NCBI GenBank assembly: GCA_016710365.1 | Contig: JADJVW010000006.1 | Location: forward strand, 165,055 to 229,054 | DNA: 64,000 bases | From: Candidatus Caldilinea saccharophila | GTDB lineage: Bacteria > Chloroflexota > Anaerolineae > Caldilineales > Caldilineaceae | Reading direction: 5' to 3' | Shown here: in pieces, positions 1-9,342 of the stretch | Numbering within the stretch: position 1 is the stretch's first letter | Layout of the letters: each line of letters begins with the position of its first letter | Translations under genes and position numbers: made by a program | The notes under the pieces: model-generated | Databases searched by the model: none | Seen by the model: the letters and a program-made list of their open reading frames with translations, nothing else | What the model was told of the DNA's origin: nothing

Positions 1-1
1 G

Positions 2-622
2 GTCGTCCATCTCGGCTCGCGTTTGCAGCGCCCGATCTGGCTCAACGCGCTGCGCGCCAATGGCATCCCTGAGGACGAAGCGCAGGCCATCTGCAACCGC
101 ATCGCCGATTCCTACGTGCCTTGGACCGAGGCTTCCTTCCCTGGGCTGCTCGGCAATGTGATCGCCGGACGCATTGCCAACAAGTTTGACCTGGGCGGCA
201 CCAACTGTGTCGTCGATGCCGCGTGCGCCAGTTCGCTCTCCGCACTGGCGATGGGGCTGAGCGAACTCCACCTGCACCAGGCGGACATGGTGATCGTCGG
301 CGGCGTGGACACGCTCAACGACATTCTGATGTATATGTGCTTCAGCAAAACGCCCGCGCTCTCGGCCAGCGGCGACTGCCGCCCCTTCTCCGACCAGGCG
401 GACGGCACGATCCTGGGCGAAGGGTTGGGAATGTTGGCGTTGCGCCGGCTGGAGGACGCCGAACGCGACGGCGACCGCATCTACGCTGTGATCCGCGGGC
501 TGGGCTCCAGTTCCGACGGTAAAGGCACCGCCGTCTATGCCCCCAAAGCCTCCGGACAGGCGCACGCTGCGCCGCGCCTATGCGGTGGCCGGTTATTCGC
601 CGCGCACGGTGGAACTGCTTGA
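2..622 (+). CDS. Pfa2-like polyketide/fatty-acid synthase, first part of KS domain (5' cut by window, then frameshifted)
   Basis: The reading frame is open from base 2, so the gene begins upstream of the window. It encodes the middle of a beta-ketoacyl synthase domain. The nucleophilic cysteine lies in DAACASSL (Cys codon at 224-226), which condenses the growing chain with an extender unit. The frame is lost near 555-565: the sequence after KGTAVYAPKASGQ continues as LRRAYAVAGYSPRTVELLEAHGT in another frame, so this piece and the next three are one gene. Domain order over all pieces is KS-AT-ACP(4)-KR-DH, the layout of PfaA and of myxobacterial Pfa2. The KS N-terminus and any upstream enoyl reductase gene (PfaD/Pfa1) are outside the window. 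I favour a one-base sequence error over true inactivation, because the rest of the domain is well preserved. Confidence 0.85.
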   Translation, partial: VVHLGSRLQRPIWLNALRANGIPEDEAQAICNRIADSYVPWTEASFPGLLGNVIAGRIANKFDLGGTNCVVDAACASSLSALAMGLSELHLHQADMVIVGGVDTLNDILMYMCFSKTPALSASGDCRPFSDQADGTILGEGLGMLALRRLEDAERDGDRIYAVIRGLGSSSDGKGTAVYAPKASGQAHAAPRLCGGRLFAAHGGTA

Positions 623-3600
623 AGCGCACGGCACCGCCACCAAAGCGGGCGATGCGGCCGAATTCAGCGGCGCCAGCAGCGTCTTTGCCGAAGCCGATCC
701 GGAGAGCAAGCAGTGGTGCGCCATCGGCTCGGTCAAGTCGCAGATCGGTCACACCAAGGGTGCGGCCGGCGCCGCCTCGCTGATCAAAGCGGTCCTGGCG
801 CTCCATCACAAGGTATTGCCACCCACAATCAAGGTTGAGCGTCCGAACCCCAACCTCGCCGTCGAAGAGAGTCCTTTCTATATCAACACGCAGGCGCGTC
901 CGTGGGTCCGTGACGGCAGTCATCCGCGCCGAGCAGGTGTTTCCTCCTTTGGCTTTGGCGGCAGCAATTTTCACGTTACGCTCGAAGAATATATTGGCCC
1001 CGCAGGCCACAAGGACGCGTTCCGTCCCTCGCCGACCGAGTTATTTCTCATCAGCCGTGACACCGTCCCGGAAATCATCACCGCGGCGCGGCATTTGACC
1101 ACGGGCTTTGACGATACGGGCGGCTTCCAGTTCCTGGCCCGCTCCAGCCAATTGACCTTTGAATCTTCCCACCGGTTGCGCCTGGCTATTGTGGCGCGCG
1201 ATTTCTCCGATCTGCGCGCCAAGCTGGACGCGGCCATCAAGGCGATCGAACGCGATGCTGCCGGCGCCCAACAGGCGCCTGGCGGCTGGTTTTACTCGGG
1301 CGACAGCACCCCGGCACGCACGAACAAATTGGCCTTTCTGTTTCCGGGCCAGGGCAGCCAGTATGTGGGGATGGGGGCCGACCTTGCGCTTGCTTTTGAC
1401 CAGAGCCGCACCGTCTGGGACGAAGCCGCCAATCTGGAATTCGAGCAAGGGGGCCGTCTGCATGAAGTGGTCTTTCCGCAGCCGGTCTTCACCGAGGCTG
1501 ACCGGGCCGCACAGGAAACTCGGCTGCGCGCCATCGAGTGGGCGCAGCCGGCGATAGGCGTGACGAGCCTGAGCCTGCTGACGCTCTTGTCGAAGCTGGG
1601 CATCACACCGGATGCGGTCGGCGGCCACAGCTTTGGCGAAGTGACGGCGTTGCACACAGCCGGCGTGCTCGATCGCAAAGCCTTCTTCTCGATTGCACGC
1701 AAGCGCGGCGAATTGATGGCCGAGGCGGCCGCCATGTTCCCCGGTGCGATGACGGCAATTTCCCATGCCGCGGACGCGGTGGCGTCGTTGATCGCCAATT
1801 GGAACACCGGCGTCGTGATTGCCAACCACAATAGCCCCGACCAGGTGGTCATTTCCGGCATCGAAAGTGCGATTCAGGCGACCGAGGAAAAGCTGCGCGA
1901 GGCTGCCATCCGCTTCCAGCGCCTGCCAGTTTCGACCGCCTTCCACTCGGCGGTCGTGCGACCGGCGGCTGCACCGTTCCGCGCCTTTCTGGACCACATC
2001 ACGATCGGCAATCCGCTGGTGCCGGTCTATGCCAACAGCACAGCCGCCGTTTATTCGAGCGCACCGGACGCTATCCGCGAGACGCTCGCCGGCCAGATTG
2101 CCGAGCCGGTGCGCTTTGCCGAACAGATCGAGGCCATGTACGCGGCAGGCGTACGCACCTTTGTCGAAGTTGGCCCCGGCGCCGTTCTGACGAATCTGGT
2201 CAATAGCGCATTGAAGGATCGCCCCCATAACGCCATCGCGCTGGATCGCAAGGGACAAAATGGGTTGACCAGTTTGTGGCAAGGGGTGGCGCAACTGGCC
2301 GTCGCTGGCGTATCGGCGGCTATGGAGCAGTTGTGGGAAGGCGTCGCTTCTGGGGATGATCCGCGACTGCGCAAAACGCCCAAACTCGCGGTCAATCTCA
2401 GTGGCGTCAATTACGCCAAGCCCTACCCGCCAACCGGCGGCGTTGCTGGCCTTGCCGCACCCAATCCTTCCCGCAATGGAAATGGGAATTATGCGCCGGC
2501 CACTCATCAGCCTGCTGCGCCAGAAAAATCCGCGGTTGAAAATGGCCGCGCTGCCAGCCATGATTTAGATGCGTCGATTACGCCGCGTTTCACTCAGCCA
2601 GTCGCGCCGACGCTGCCGCCCATGACCCCACCACCACCATCACAACAACCCGCTGCTCCCGTCGCAGCCCCACCCGCGCCTGTGGCGGCGCCAACGTTGA
2701 CGTCACCCCTCGCCCCTCGCCCCTCGCCCACACCGATTGCTGCTGCACCGGCTGCCCCAACCGCCGCAGCAGGTGACTCGCTCAGCTGGGTCAATGCGCT
2801 GCAGAATCTCCAGCAGCAGACCGCCGACGCCCACATGGCTTTCCTGCGCGTCGCCGAACAGTCGATGCGCAGCCTGGAAGCGATGATTGGGAGAGGCGAG
2901 GGGCGAGGAGCGAGTTCGGCGCCCGTGGCCACGTTTAGCCCCGCGCCGGCTGCCACGCGAGATGAGACCAGGAGAGCAGGAGACCAGGAGACAGCGAGAG
3001 AGGGAGACAAGGCAAGCAAAGAGGGTGAGGGAGCGACACTGCCTCCTGCCCTCCAATCTCTAAATTTTTCAATCTCACCTTCCCTCGAACCGCGAGAAGG
3101 AGAGACAGGAAGCGTCGCCGCCCCTCGCCCCTCGCCCCTCGCCCCTGATCTCCACGCCACCATGATGGCGGTCGTCACCGAGAAGACCGGCTACCCGACC
3201 GAGATGCTGGAGCCGGGCATGGCGCTCGACACCGACCTGGGCATCGACTCGATCAAGCGTGTGGAGATCCTCGCTGCGATGCGCGAGCGCGTGCCCAGCC
3301 TGCCGGAGTTCGACACGAATGTCATGGCCGGACTGCGGACCCTCGGCGAGATCGTGGCGTACATGGATGCGCAGTTGGGGGGGCAGAGACAAGGAGACCG
3401 GGAGACTGGGAGAGGGGGAGAGGGGGAGACCTCTACCGCCCCGCGCCCCGCGCCCCGCGCCCCTGATCTCCACGCCACGATGATGGCGGTCGTCACCGAA
3501 AAGACCGGCTACCCGACCGAGATGCTGGAGCCGGGCATGGCGCTCGACACTGATCTGGGCATCGACTCGATCAAGCGCGTGGAGATTCTCGCTGCGATGC

Positions 3601-4112
3601 GCGAGCGCGTGCCCAGCCTGCCGGAGTTCGACACGACGGTGATGGCCGGATTGCGCACGCTCGGCGAGATCGTGGCGTACATGGACGCGCAGCTTGGGGG
3701 CGCGGGAAGACAAGGAGACCAGGAGACAAGGAGACAAAAAGAGGGGGAGACAGGGAGCGTCGCCGCCCCTCGCCCCTCGCCCCTCGCCCCTGATCTCCAC
3801 GCCACCATGATGGCGGTCGTCACCGAGAAGACCGGCTACCCGACCGGAGATGCTGGAGCCGGGCATGGCGCTCGACACCGACCTGGGCATCGACTCGATC
3901 AAGCGTGTGGAGATTCTGGCCGCGGTGCGAGCGTGTGCCCAGCCTGCCGGAGTTCGACACGAATGTCATGGCCGGACTCGGGCCCCTCGGCGAGATTGTG
4001 GCGTACATGGACGCGCAGCTTGGGGGCGGGGAAGACAAGGAGAGGGGAGAGACAGGAAGCGTCGCCGCCCCTCGCCCTCGCCCCCTCGACCCTGATCTCC
4101 ACGCCACCATGA
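537..4112 (+). CDS. Pfa2-like synthase, second part: KS C-half, acyltransferase, ACP1-ACP3
   Basis: Continuation of the same polypeptide; the first codons (537 to about 555) are out of frame and only the sequence from LRRAYAV on is genuine. It completes the KS with the catalytic histidine motifs EAHGTATKAGD (about 615-650) and KSQIGHTKGAAG (about 735-770). A malonyl-CoA:ACP acyltransferase follows, with LFPGQGSQYVGMG (about 1335-1375) and the serine motif GGHSFGE (about 1618-1640). A proline/alanine-rich linker (about 2400-3100) then leads into acyl carrier protein repeats, each with the phosphopantetheine attachment serine in LGIDSIKR. ACP1 and ACP2 are intact. ACP3 loses frame because one G appears added near 3845 (compare the same site in ACP1). 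Most of the linker is made of C-rich and AGGAGAC-type repeats rather than conserved protein. Confidence 0.85.
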   Translation: MPPKPPDRRTLRRAYAVAGYSPRTVELLEAHGTATKAGDAAEFSGASSVFAEADPESKQWCAIGSVKSQIGHTKGAAGAASLIKAVLALHHKVLPPTIKVERPNPNLAVEESPFYINTQARPWVRDGSHPRRAGVSSFGFGGSNFHVTLEEYIGPAGHKDAFRPSPTELFLISRDTVPEIITAARHLTTGFDDTGGFQFLARSSQLTFESSHRLRLAIVARDFSDLRAKLDAAIKAIERDAAGAQQAPGGWFYSGDSTPARTNKLAFLFPGQGSQYVGMGADLALAFDQSRTVWDEAANLEFEQGGRLHEVVFPQPVFTEADRAAQETRLRAIEWAQPAIGVTSLSLLTLLSKLGITPDAVGGHSFGEVTALHTAGVLDRKAFFSIARKRGELMAEAAAMFPGAMTAISHAADAVASLIANWNTGVVIANHNSPDQVVISGIESAIQATEEKLREAAIRFQRLPVSTAFHSAVVRPAAAPFRAFLDHITIGNPLVPVYANSTAAVYSSAPDAIRETLAGQIAEPVRFAEQIEAMYAAGVRTFVEVGPGAVLTNLVNSALKDRPHNAIALDRKGQNGLTSLWQGVAQLAVAGVSAAMEQLWEGVASGDDPRLRKTPKLAVNLSGVNYAKPYPPTGGVAGLAAPNPSRNGNGNYAPATHQPAAPEKSAVENGRAASHDLDASITPRFTQPVAPTLPPMTPPPPSQQPAAPVAAPPAPVAAPTLTSPLAPRPSPTPIAAAPAAPTAAAGDSLSWVNALQNLQQQTADAHMAFLRVAEQSMRSLEAMIGRGEGRGASSAPVATFSPAPAATRDETRRAGDQETAREGDKASKEGEGATLPPALQSLNFSISPSLEPREGETGSVAAPRPSPLAPDLHATMMAVVTEKTGYPTEMLEPGMALDTDLGIDSIKRVEILAAMRERVPSLPEFDTNVMAGLRTLGEIVAYMDAQLGGQRQGDRETGRGGEGETSTAPRPAPRAPDLHATMMAVVTEKTGYPTEMLEPGMALDTDLGIDSIKRVEILAAMRERVPSLPEFDTTVMAGLRTLGEIVAYMDAQLGGAGRQGDQETRRQKEGETGSVAAPRPSPLAPDLHATMMAVVTEKTGYPTGDAGAGHGARHRPGHRLDQACGDSGRGASVCPACRSSTRMSWPDSGPSARLWRTWTRSLGAGKTRRGERQEASPPLALAPSTLISTPP

Positions 4113-4329
4113 TGGCGGTCGTCACCGAAAAGACCGGCTATCCGACCGAGATGCTGGAGCCGGGCATGGCGCTCGACACCGACCTGGGCATCGACTCGAT
4201 CAAGCGTGTGGAGATTCTGGCTGCGGTGCGCGAGCGTGTGCCCAGCCTGCCGGAGTTTGACACGACGGTGATGGCCGGATTGCGCACGCTGGGCGAGATC
4301 GTGGCGTACATGGACAGCCAGCTTGGCGG
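3147..4329 (+). repeat. Four tandem acyl-carrier-protein repeats with repeat-built linkers
   Basis: Near-identical ACP modules start at about 3147, 3464, 3792 and 4094, each about 235 bp and ending in GEIVAYMD. Spacing varies (317, 328 and 302 bp) because the linkers are variable stretches of AGGAGACCAGGAGAC-like and CCCCTCGCC-like repeats. Serial ACPs are a hallmark of Pfa synthases, where they raise flux. Copy 3 differs by small insertions and deletions that break the frame, and by GLGPLGE in place of GLRTLGE. Consensus errors in near-identical repeats would give this pattern, as would gene conversion. Confidence 0.88.
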
Positions 4330-5542
4330 GGAGAGACAAGGAGACCAGGAGACTGGGAGAGGAGGAGAGGGGGAGACCGCTCCTCGCCCCTCGCCCCTCG
4401 CCCCTGCTCCCATCCGCCGCTATGTGCTGGAGATGACGCCCCAGCCTTCGCCCGGCCTGGCGCCGCCTTTCCTCGTTGATGGGACACCAGTCTACATCAC
4501 CGACGACGGCGCCGGGATTGCAGCGCTGCTGGCCGAACGCCTGGCGCGGGCCGGCGCGCAGGTGAGTGTCACCACGACGGCGCCCACAGACGCACGGGCT
4601 GTGATCTGCCTGGCCGGTTTGCGTACGGTGCAAGATAGCGATACCGCGCTGGCTGCCAACGCTGAGGCGTTCCAGATTGCCACAACTCTCGCGGCCGGCA
4701 TGGAAGCGGATGGCGGTCTCTTTGTCGCCGTGCAGGACACCGGCGGCGACTTTGGGCTGCACACCCAGAATGGCGAACGCGCCTGGCTCGGTGGCCTCTC
4801 CGGGCTGGCCAAGACCGCGGCTCAGGAGTGGCCCAAAGCTGTCGTGCGCACCATCGATCTGGCGACGACCCACCTGACGCCAGCCGCCGCCGCCGACCGC
4901 CTTGCCCACGAACTGCTGACCGGCGCCGCCGATCGCGAGATCGGGCTGACCGCCGATGGCAAACGGTACGCCTTTGTCTCGGCCGAACGCAAAGCGACCG
5001 GTGGCGCCGAAGTCGTCACGCCGGATGCCGTCATCGTGGTCTCCGGCGGCGGGCGCGGTGTCACGGCCGCGGCGGTCATCGAACTGGCCCGCAGCGCCCA
5101 GCCGCGCATCGCCTTACTCGGTCGCTCCGTGCTCGAAGAAGAACCGGTCGCGTTGAAGACCATCACCGACGACGCCGGGTTGAAGAAGGCGCTGCTGGCT
5201 GCGGCCCAGGCCAATGGTGAACGCCTGACTCCGCGCGATCTGGGCGCCGCCACCGACCGGATTCTGGCCGCGCGTGAAATCCGCGCCACGCTGCAGCAGT
5301 TGCACGCGGCCGGCGCCGAAGCGATCTATCTTTCCTGCGACATCACCGACCCGGCAGCGACCGCGGCCGCGCTGGACCAGGTGCGCGCCCAGTGGGGGCC
5401 GATCACCGGCATCGTCCACGGCGCGGGCGTGCTGGCCGACAAGCGCCTGGCCGAAAAGAGCGGCGACGATTTCCAGCGTGTCTTTGGCACGAAGATCGGC
5501 GGCCTGCGCACGTTGTTGGCCGCCACGCCGCCGATCCACTAA
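3905..5542 (+). CDS. Pfa2-like synthase, third part: end of ACP3, ACP4, ketoreductase
   Basis: The frame resumes after a second shift inside ACP3 (about 3930, two bases missing compared with the other copies). It carries the end of ACP3, a complete ACP4 with LGIDSIKR, a C-rich linker and a long KR region. The KR NADPH-binding motif is VIVVSGGGRGVTAAA (about 5030-5080), followed by LGRS and CDITDPAATAAALDQ, typical of the PfaA ketoreductase, which reduces the beta-keto group on the ACP-bound chain. The frame stops at 5540-5542. The expected KR text continues in two other frames as VICLFSSVAA (about 5545-5575) and GNAGQSDYAMANEVLNRVAN (5579-5684). Three shifts therefore fall within 150 bases of the catalytic region, including the Tyr of SDYAMAN. 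Confidence 0.82.
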   Translation: MWRFWPRCERVPSLPEFDTNVMAGLGPLGEIVAYMDAQLGGGEDKERGETGSVAAPRPRPLDPDLHATMMAVVTEKTGYPTEMLEPGMALDTDLGIDSIKRVEILAAVRERVPSLPEFDTTVMAGLRTLGEIVAYMDSQLGGERQGDQETGRGGEGETAPRPSPLAPAPIRRYVLEMTPQPSPGLAPPFLVDGTPVYITDDGAGIAALLAERLARAGAQVSVTTTAPTDARAVICLAGLRTVQDSDTALAANAEAFQIATTLAAGMEADGGLFVAVQDTGGDFGLHTQNGERAWLGGLSGLAKTAAQEWPKAVVRTIDLATTHLTPAAAADRLAHELLTGAADREIGLTADGKRYAFVSAERKATGGAEVVTPDAVIVVSGGGRGVTAAAVIELARSAQPRIALLGRSVLEEEPVALKTITDDAGLKKALLAAAQANGERLTPRDLGAATDRILAAREIRATLQQLHAAGAEAIYLSCDITDPAATAAALDQVRAQWGPITGIVHGAGVLADKRLAEKSGDDFQRVFGTKIGGLRTLLAATPPIH

Positions 5543-5685
5543 ATGTCATCTGTCTCTTCTCATCGGTGGCAGCGCACAGGCAACGCCGGTCAATCCGACT
5601 ATGCGATGGCCAACGAGGTGCTGAACCGCGTGGCCAACGAACTCGCCAAGACGCGCGCCGGCTGTGTCGTCAAAAGCATCGGCTA

Positions 5686-6759
5686 GGGCCGTGGGAAGGC
5701 GGCATGGTGACGCCGGTGCTCAAGGCCAAGTTCGACGAGATGGGCGTACCGCTGATCCCGCTGGCCTCCGGCGCGCGTCATTTTGTCGCCGAGTTGCAGC
5801 AGGCCGCCCCGGCCGAAGTCGAGGTCGTGATCGGCGGGATGCCGCAAAATGCGCCGCTGATCAATCCACAGCAGGCCGGCGCTGCGCCGTCAACGATCTT
5901 CGACGTGGTGGTCAGCGCCGCGACCGATCCTTCCTTGTACAGCCACGAAGTCAACGGTGTGGTGGTCGTGCCGCTGGTGATGGTGCAGGAGTGGTTCCTA
6001 CGCGCAGCCAATGCCTACGCAGAAACCGAGTATCTTGAAGAAACTCGGTTTCTCCACAAACTGCGCGTCCTCAAGGGCATCCCGCTGCCCGCGTTTGGCG
6101 ATCAGCCTACACGGCTGCGCATCTGCATTGATCCGGACGCCAGCGACCCTGCTGTGTTGAATGCGACGCTCTACGACGCCACGGGCGTGGCGCGCTTTGC
6201 CACACAGATCGTCGGCCATCTTCCTGGAAACTTCGCCGCTTCCGAGACGATCGTCGAAGAGAGTGAGGCATGGCCGGCAGCCAAGAGCGCCGGCGCCGAC
6301 CTCTACGGCGGGCAGCTCTTTCACGGGCCAGCCTTTGCCACTATCGAGTCCATAGATCGTTTGGCTGAGCGCGGCGCGCGGGCCAATTTGAGTGTGAGTC
6401 GCGCAGTGGGCTGGGACGCCCCTCGCCCCTCGCCCCTCGCCCCTTCCTGGCGCACCGATCCGGCGCTGCTCGACGGCGGCTTGCAACTGGCGCGTGTATG
6501 GGGCTATGCGCTGCTGAATAAGCCGACGCTGCCCACCGCGGTTGAGGCGGTTGCCGTGTATGAACCGGGCCTGCTCGCCGCTGACCGCACGGTACGCTGC
6601 ATCGTCGCCGGCAAACCCATCGGCCAGTCGGGCACGCGCTCCGATCTCTGGTTTGTGGATGCAGAGAGCGGTCTCCTCATCGCCGCCGTACGCGGGCTCG
6701 AAATGTACGTATCGAGCGAGGCTCCGCTCACTTCCGCGCAAAACGGGGGCGCGCAGTAG
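5686..6759 (+). CDS. Pfa2-like synthase, last part: end of KR and PKS-type dehydratase
   Basis: The frame beginning GPWEGGMVTP finishes the KR (the expected tryptophan of IGWGPW is read as a stop at 5684-5686). It then encodes a polyketide-type double hot-dog dehydratase: HEVNGVVVVPLVMVQEW (about 5945-5995) carries the putative catalytic His, and LLDGGLQLARVWG (about 6470-6505) carries the Asp. This domain removes water from the beta-hydroxyacyl chain. A 33-bp palindrome is inserted in frame at 6021-6053, and a C-rich repeat gives APRPSPLAP at 6418-6443. The stop TAG at 6757-6759 touches the ATG of the next synthase gene at 6760, so the two are translationally adjacent. Confidence 0.8.
   Translation, partial: GPWEGGMVTPVLKAKFDEMGVPLIPLASGARHFVAELQQAAPAEVEVVIGGMPQNAPLINPQQAGAAPSTIFDVVVSAATDPSLYSHEVNGVVVVPLVMVQEWFLRAANAYAETEYLEETRFLHKLRVLKGIPLPAFGDQPTRLRICIDPDASDPAVLNATLYDATGVARFATQIVGHLPGNFAASETIVEESEAWPAAKSAGADLYGGQLFHGPAFATIESIDRLAERGARANLSVSRAVGWDAPRPSPLAPSWRTDPALLDGGLQLARVWGYALLNKPTLPTAVEAVAVYEPGLLAADRTVRCIVAGKPIGQSGTRSDLWFVDAESGLLIAAVRGLEMYVSSEAPLTSAQNGGAQ
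6021..6053. repeat. 33-bp interspersed palindrome, copy A (in coding sequence)
   Basis: Arms AGAAACCGAG and CTCGGTTTCT around TATCTTGAAGAAA. The element is 33 bp, exactly 11 codons, and sits in frame in the Pfa2 dehydratase, where it is read as ETEYLEETRF. Close copies lie at 9225-9257 and 14882-14914. Confidence 0.85.
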
Positions 6760-9342
6760 ATGCAGTTCGAACCGATTGCGATCATTGGCCACTCCTGTGT
6801 GCTGCCCGGCGCGCTGGACCCGGCCGAACTGTGGGAAATCGTCCTGCACGGGCGGGATATGGTCACGCTGGCGCCGGACGACGCGTGGCGCATCGAAAAG
6901 CAGCGTATTCTCGCCGGCCCCGGCGCCACGATGCAGGATCGCGCCTGGTCGGACCGCGGCGGCTATGTGCGTGGCTTTGCCGAGCGCTTTGACCCGGCAG
7001 GTTTTTTGCTGCCCGCGGACGAAATCAAGGCGCTCGATCCCGTCTTTCAATGGACGCTGCACGGCGTGCGCGAAGCGCTGCACAGCGCAAAGCTCACTGC
7101 ACCGCTGCCGGAGCGTGCGCCGCCCACCGGCCTGATCTTGGGCAACCTCTCCTATCCTACCGCCGGTTTGGTGCAGTTTGCCGAGGCAACCTGGTTTGCG
7201 GCCCAATCTGAGGCGATTCCGCGGCCACCGGACATGAGCACGCCCCATGCGCGCAATCGCTTTTCCTCCGGCCTGCCTGCTCATCTGGCGGCACAAGCGC
7301 TCAACCTCCGCGGCGATGCCTTTGCCCTCGATGCCGCGTGCGCCTCTTCGCTCTACGCCATCAAACTGGCGTGTGACCGTCTCCACGATCGCCGCGCCGA
7401 TGTTATGGTCGCCGGCGCAGTCAATCGCACCGACGATCTCTTCATCCACATCGGCTTCTGTGCGCTGCAGGCCATGAGCCGCCGCGGCGAGAGTCGCCCC
7501 TTTGCCGCCGATGCCGACGGCCTGGTGCCCGGCGAGGGCGCCGCCTTCGTCGTGCTCAAGCGGCTGGACGATGCGGTTGCCGCCGGCGATGAGATTCTGG
7601 GCGTGATCCGCGGGGTTGGTCTTTCCAACGACGGCAACGCCGGGGGCTTCCTGTCGCCCTCTGCGGCCGGCCAGGTGCGCGCCATGGAGGCGGCCTATGC
7701 GATGGCCGGGCTGACGCCGGGCGACATCTCGCTGTTGGAATGCCATGCCACCGGCACCGCGGTCGGCGATGCCACCGAGATCGAGAGTGCGGCGCAGCTC
7801 TTTCACGGCATGGCGAATGTGCCCATCGGCTCGCTCAAGGCCAACCTGGGCCATCTGATCACCGCGGCGGGTGCGGCCGGGCTGATCAAGGTGCTGGGCG
7901 CGCTGCGCACCGGCACGCGCCCCCCCTCGCGGCCGGTGGAGAAGCCGCTGGCCGCGCTGGCAAGTTCGCCCTTTCGCCTGCTGCAAGCGCCTGAGCCGTG
8001 GGCAACGCAAGATGGCGTCCCGCGCCGCGCCGCAATCAGCGCGTTTGGCTTTGGCGGCAACAATGCGCATCTCATTGTGGAAGAATGGCAGCCGCTCGCT
8101 CTGCGTCCCGCTGTCACTCACACAAAGACACAGAGGCACAAAGAAGAGGTTGTCGCCCCTCGCCCCTCGCCCCTCCCCATCGCCATCGTCGGCATCGAAG
8201 CCACCGTCGGCCCTTACCCAACCTTTGCGGCCCTGACGCAGGCGCTGCTCGACGGGCACGGCGGCACGACCACCACAACGATCGATATCAATCTCACCGG
8301 GCTGCGCTTTCCGCCCAACGACCTGAAGCATACGCTGCCGCAGCAACTGCTGATCCTGGAAGTGGCGCGCAAGCTGGCCGCCAACCATGCCGACCTGGCG
8401 CCAGAACGCACGGCCGTCTACATCGGCATGGGCTGCGATCCGGAGATTGCGCGCTACTCCATGCGGTGGCGGCTGGACGAATGGGCCAGTCGCTGGGCGG
8501 CCGAGGGCAAGCCGGTCTCGCCGGAATGGATCGCTGCTGCCAAGGCCGCGCTGATCCCCGGTCTGGAAGCTGCGGGCGTCATCGGCACGATGCCCAACAT
8601 TCCGGCCAACCGCATCAACGCGCAACTCAACTATCTTGGGCCAAGCCACACGGTTTCCGCCGAAGAACTCTCTGGCTTGCGTGCGTTGGCGTGTGCAGTG
8701 GATGCGTTGCAGCGCGGCGAAATCGACGCGGCGCTGGTCGGCGCGGTTGACCTGTCGGTTGAAGTAGTCCATCAGGCGGCCGCGGCCGAACTGCTCGATG
8801 CCCAGCAGCAGACGCCGGGTGACGCCGCCGTGGTGCTGCTACTCAAGCGCGCCGCAGACGCCCACCGCGAGGGAGACGACATTCTAGCCATCATGGACGG
8901 GGATCAACGCCCCTCGCCCCTCGCTCCTCGCCCCTCTGTGTATACACTCCCGGCTCTGAGCCGCTCCTTTGGCCATGCCCATGCGGCCTCCGGGCTGCTG
9001 CAGGTGGCCGTGGCCGCGCTCTGTCTGCATGAACGCGTGCGCCTCTCCGCCAACGCGGATGGGCTGCTTGAGCCGGCCGAGCCGTGGCTGGCCGCGGGCG
9101 GGCGCAGGGTGCGCGTGTCGGTCGATGCGCTGGGCGGCCAGGCGAGCACGGTGATCTTGCAGGAAGCTTTTTTCAACGCAGAGGCGCGGAGACGCAGAAA
9201 AAATCAAAAGAGAGGAAAAGCAAGAGAAACCGAGTTTCTTGAAGAAACTCGGTTTCTGGGCTGGCGCCCTCCATGTATTTTCAGGGGCCGACGCAGCAAC
9301 GGTTGCAGAAGCGTTGGAACGCAACGAGGAGTCGAATACTGA
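6760..9342 (+). CDS. Pfa3/PfaC-like synthase, N-terminal part: KS and chain-length-factor domains
   Basis: Starts with ATG directly after the previous stop. Residues about 1-440 form an active ketosynthase: LDAACASSLYAIKLACDRL with the nucleophilic Cys (about 7330-7385), ECHATGTAVGDATE and GSLKANLGHLITAAG with the two histidines. Residues about 475-800 form a second, degenerate KS that reads SAEELSGLRALACAVDAL where the cysteine should be. It has therefore lost the nucleophile and fits a chain length factor (CLF). KS-CLF is the N-terminal arrangement of PfaC and of myxobacterial Pfa3. The frame after about 9258 (RPPCIFRGRRSNG...) is not conserved-looking. The family continues in the overlapping frame (GALHVFSGADAATVAEAL), so this gene and the next are probably one gene split by a frameshift beside the 33-bp palindrome at 9225-9257. 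Confidence 0.85.
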   Translation: MQFEPIAIIGHSCVLPGALDPAELWEIVLHGRDMVTLAPDDAWRIEKQRILAGPGATMQDRAWSDRGGYVRGFAERFDPAGFLLPADEIKALDPVFQWTLHGVREALHSAKLTAPLPERAPPTGLILGNLSYPTAGLVQFAEATWFAAQSEAIPRPPDMSTPHARNRFSSGLPAHLAAQALNLRGDAFALDAACASSLYAIKLACDRLHDRRADVMVAGAVNRTDDLFIHIGFCALQAMSRRGESRPFAADADGLVPGEGAAFVVLKRLDDAVAAGDEILGVIRGVGLSNDGNAGGFLSPSAAGQVRAMEAAYAMAGLTPGDISLLECHATGTAVGDATEIESAAQLFHGMANVPIGSLKANLGHLITAAGAAGLIKVLGALRTGTRPPSRPVEKPLAALASSPFRLLQAPEPWATQDGVPRRAAISAFGFGGNNAHLIVEEWQPLALRPAVTHTKTQRHKEEVVAPRPSPLPIAIVGIEATVGPYPTFAALTQALLDGHGGTTTTTIDINLTGLRFPPNDLKHTLPQQLLILEVARKLAANHADLAPERTAVYIGMGCDPEIARYSMRWRLDEWASRWAAEGKPVSPEWIAAAKAALIPGLEAAGVIGTMPNIPANRINAQLNYLGPSHTVSAEELSGLRALACAVDALQRGEIDAALVGAVDLSVEVVHQAAAAELLDAQQQTPGDAAVVLLLKRAADAHREGDDILAIMDGDQRPSPLAPRPSVYTLPALSRSFGHAHAASGLLQVAVAALCLHERVRLSANADGLLEPAEPWLAAGGRRVRVSVDALGGQASTVILQEAFFNAEARRRRKNQKRGKARETEFLEETRFLGWRPPCIFRGRRSNGCRSVGTQRGVEY
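9225..9257. repeat. 33-bp interspersed palindrome, copy B (KS-CLF/AT junction)
   Basis: Same arms as copy A around TTTCTTGAAGAAA. It is preceded by a CGCAGAG-type tract (about 9178-9203) and lies where the KS-CLF frame and the AT frame overlap, so the split of the Pfa3-like gene coincides with this insertion. Confidence 0.85.

Noticed and set aside
3147..4329. ACP repeats as a mobile-element or VNTR array
   Set aside because: Each copy encodes a full carrier domain with the attachment serine; tandem ACPs are normal in Pfa synthases.
5998..8772. 924-codon open frame on the minus strand
   Set aside because: Shadow of the high-GC synthase genes: no family motifs, biased composition, and the plus strand carries clear KS and DH signatures. 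The same applies to minus frames at 1041-2561, 11816-13471 and 13538-15481.
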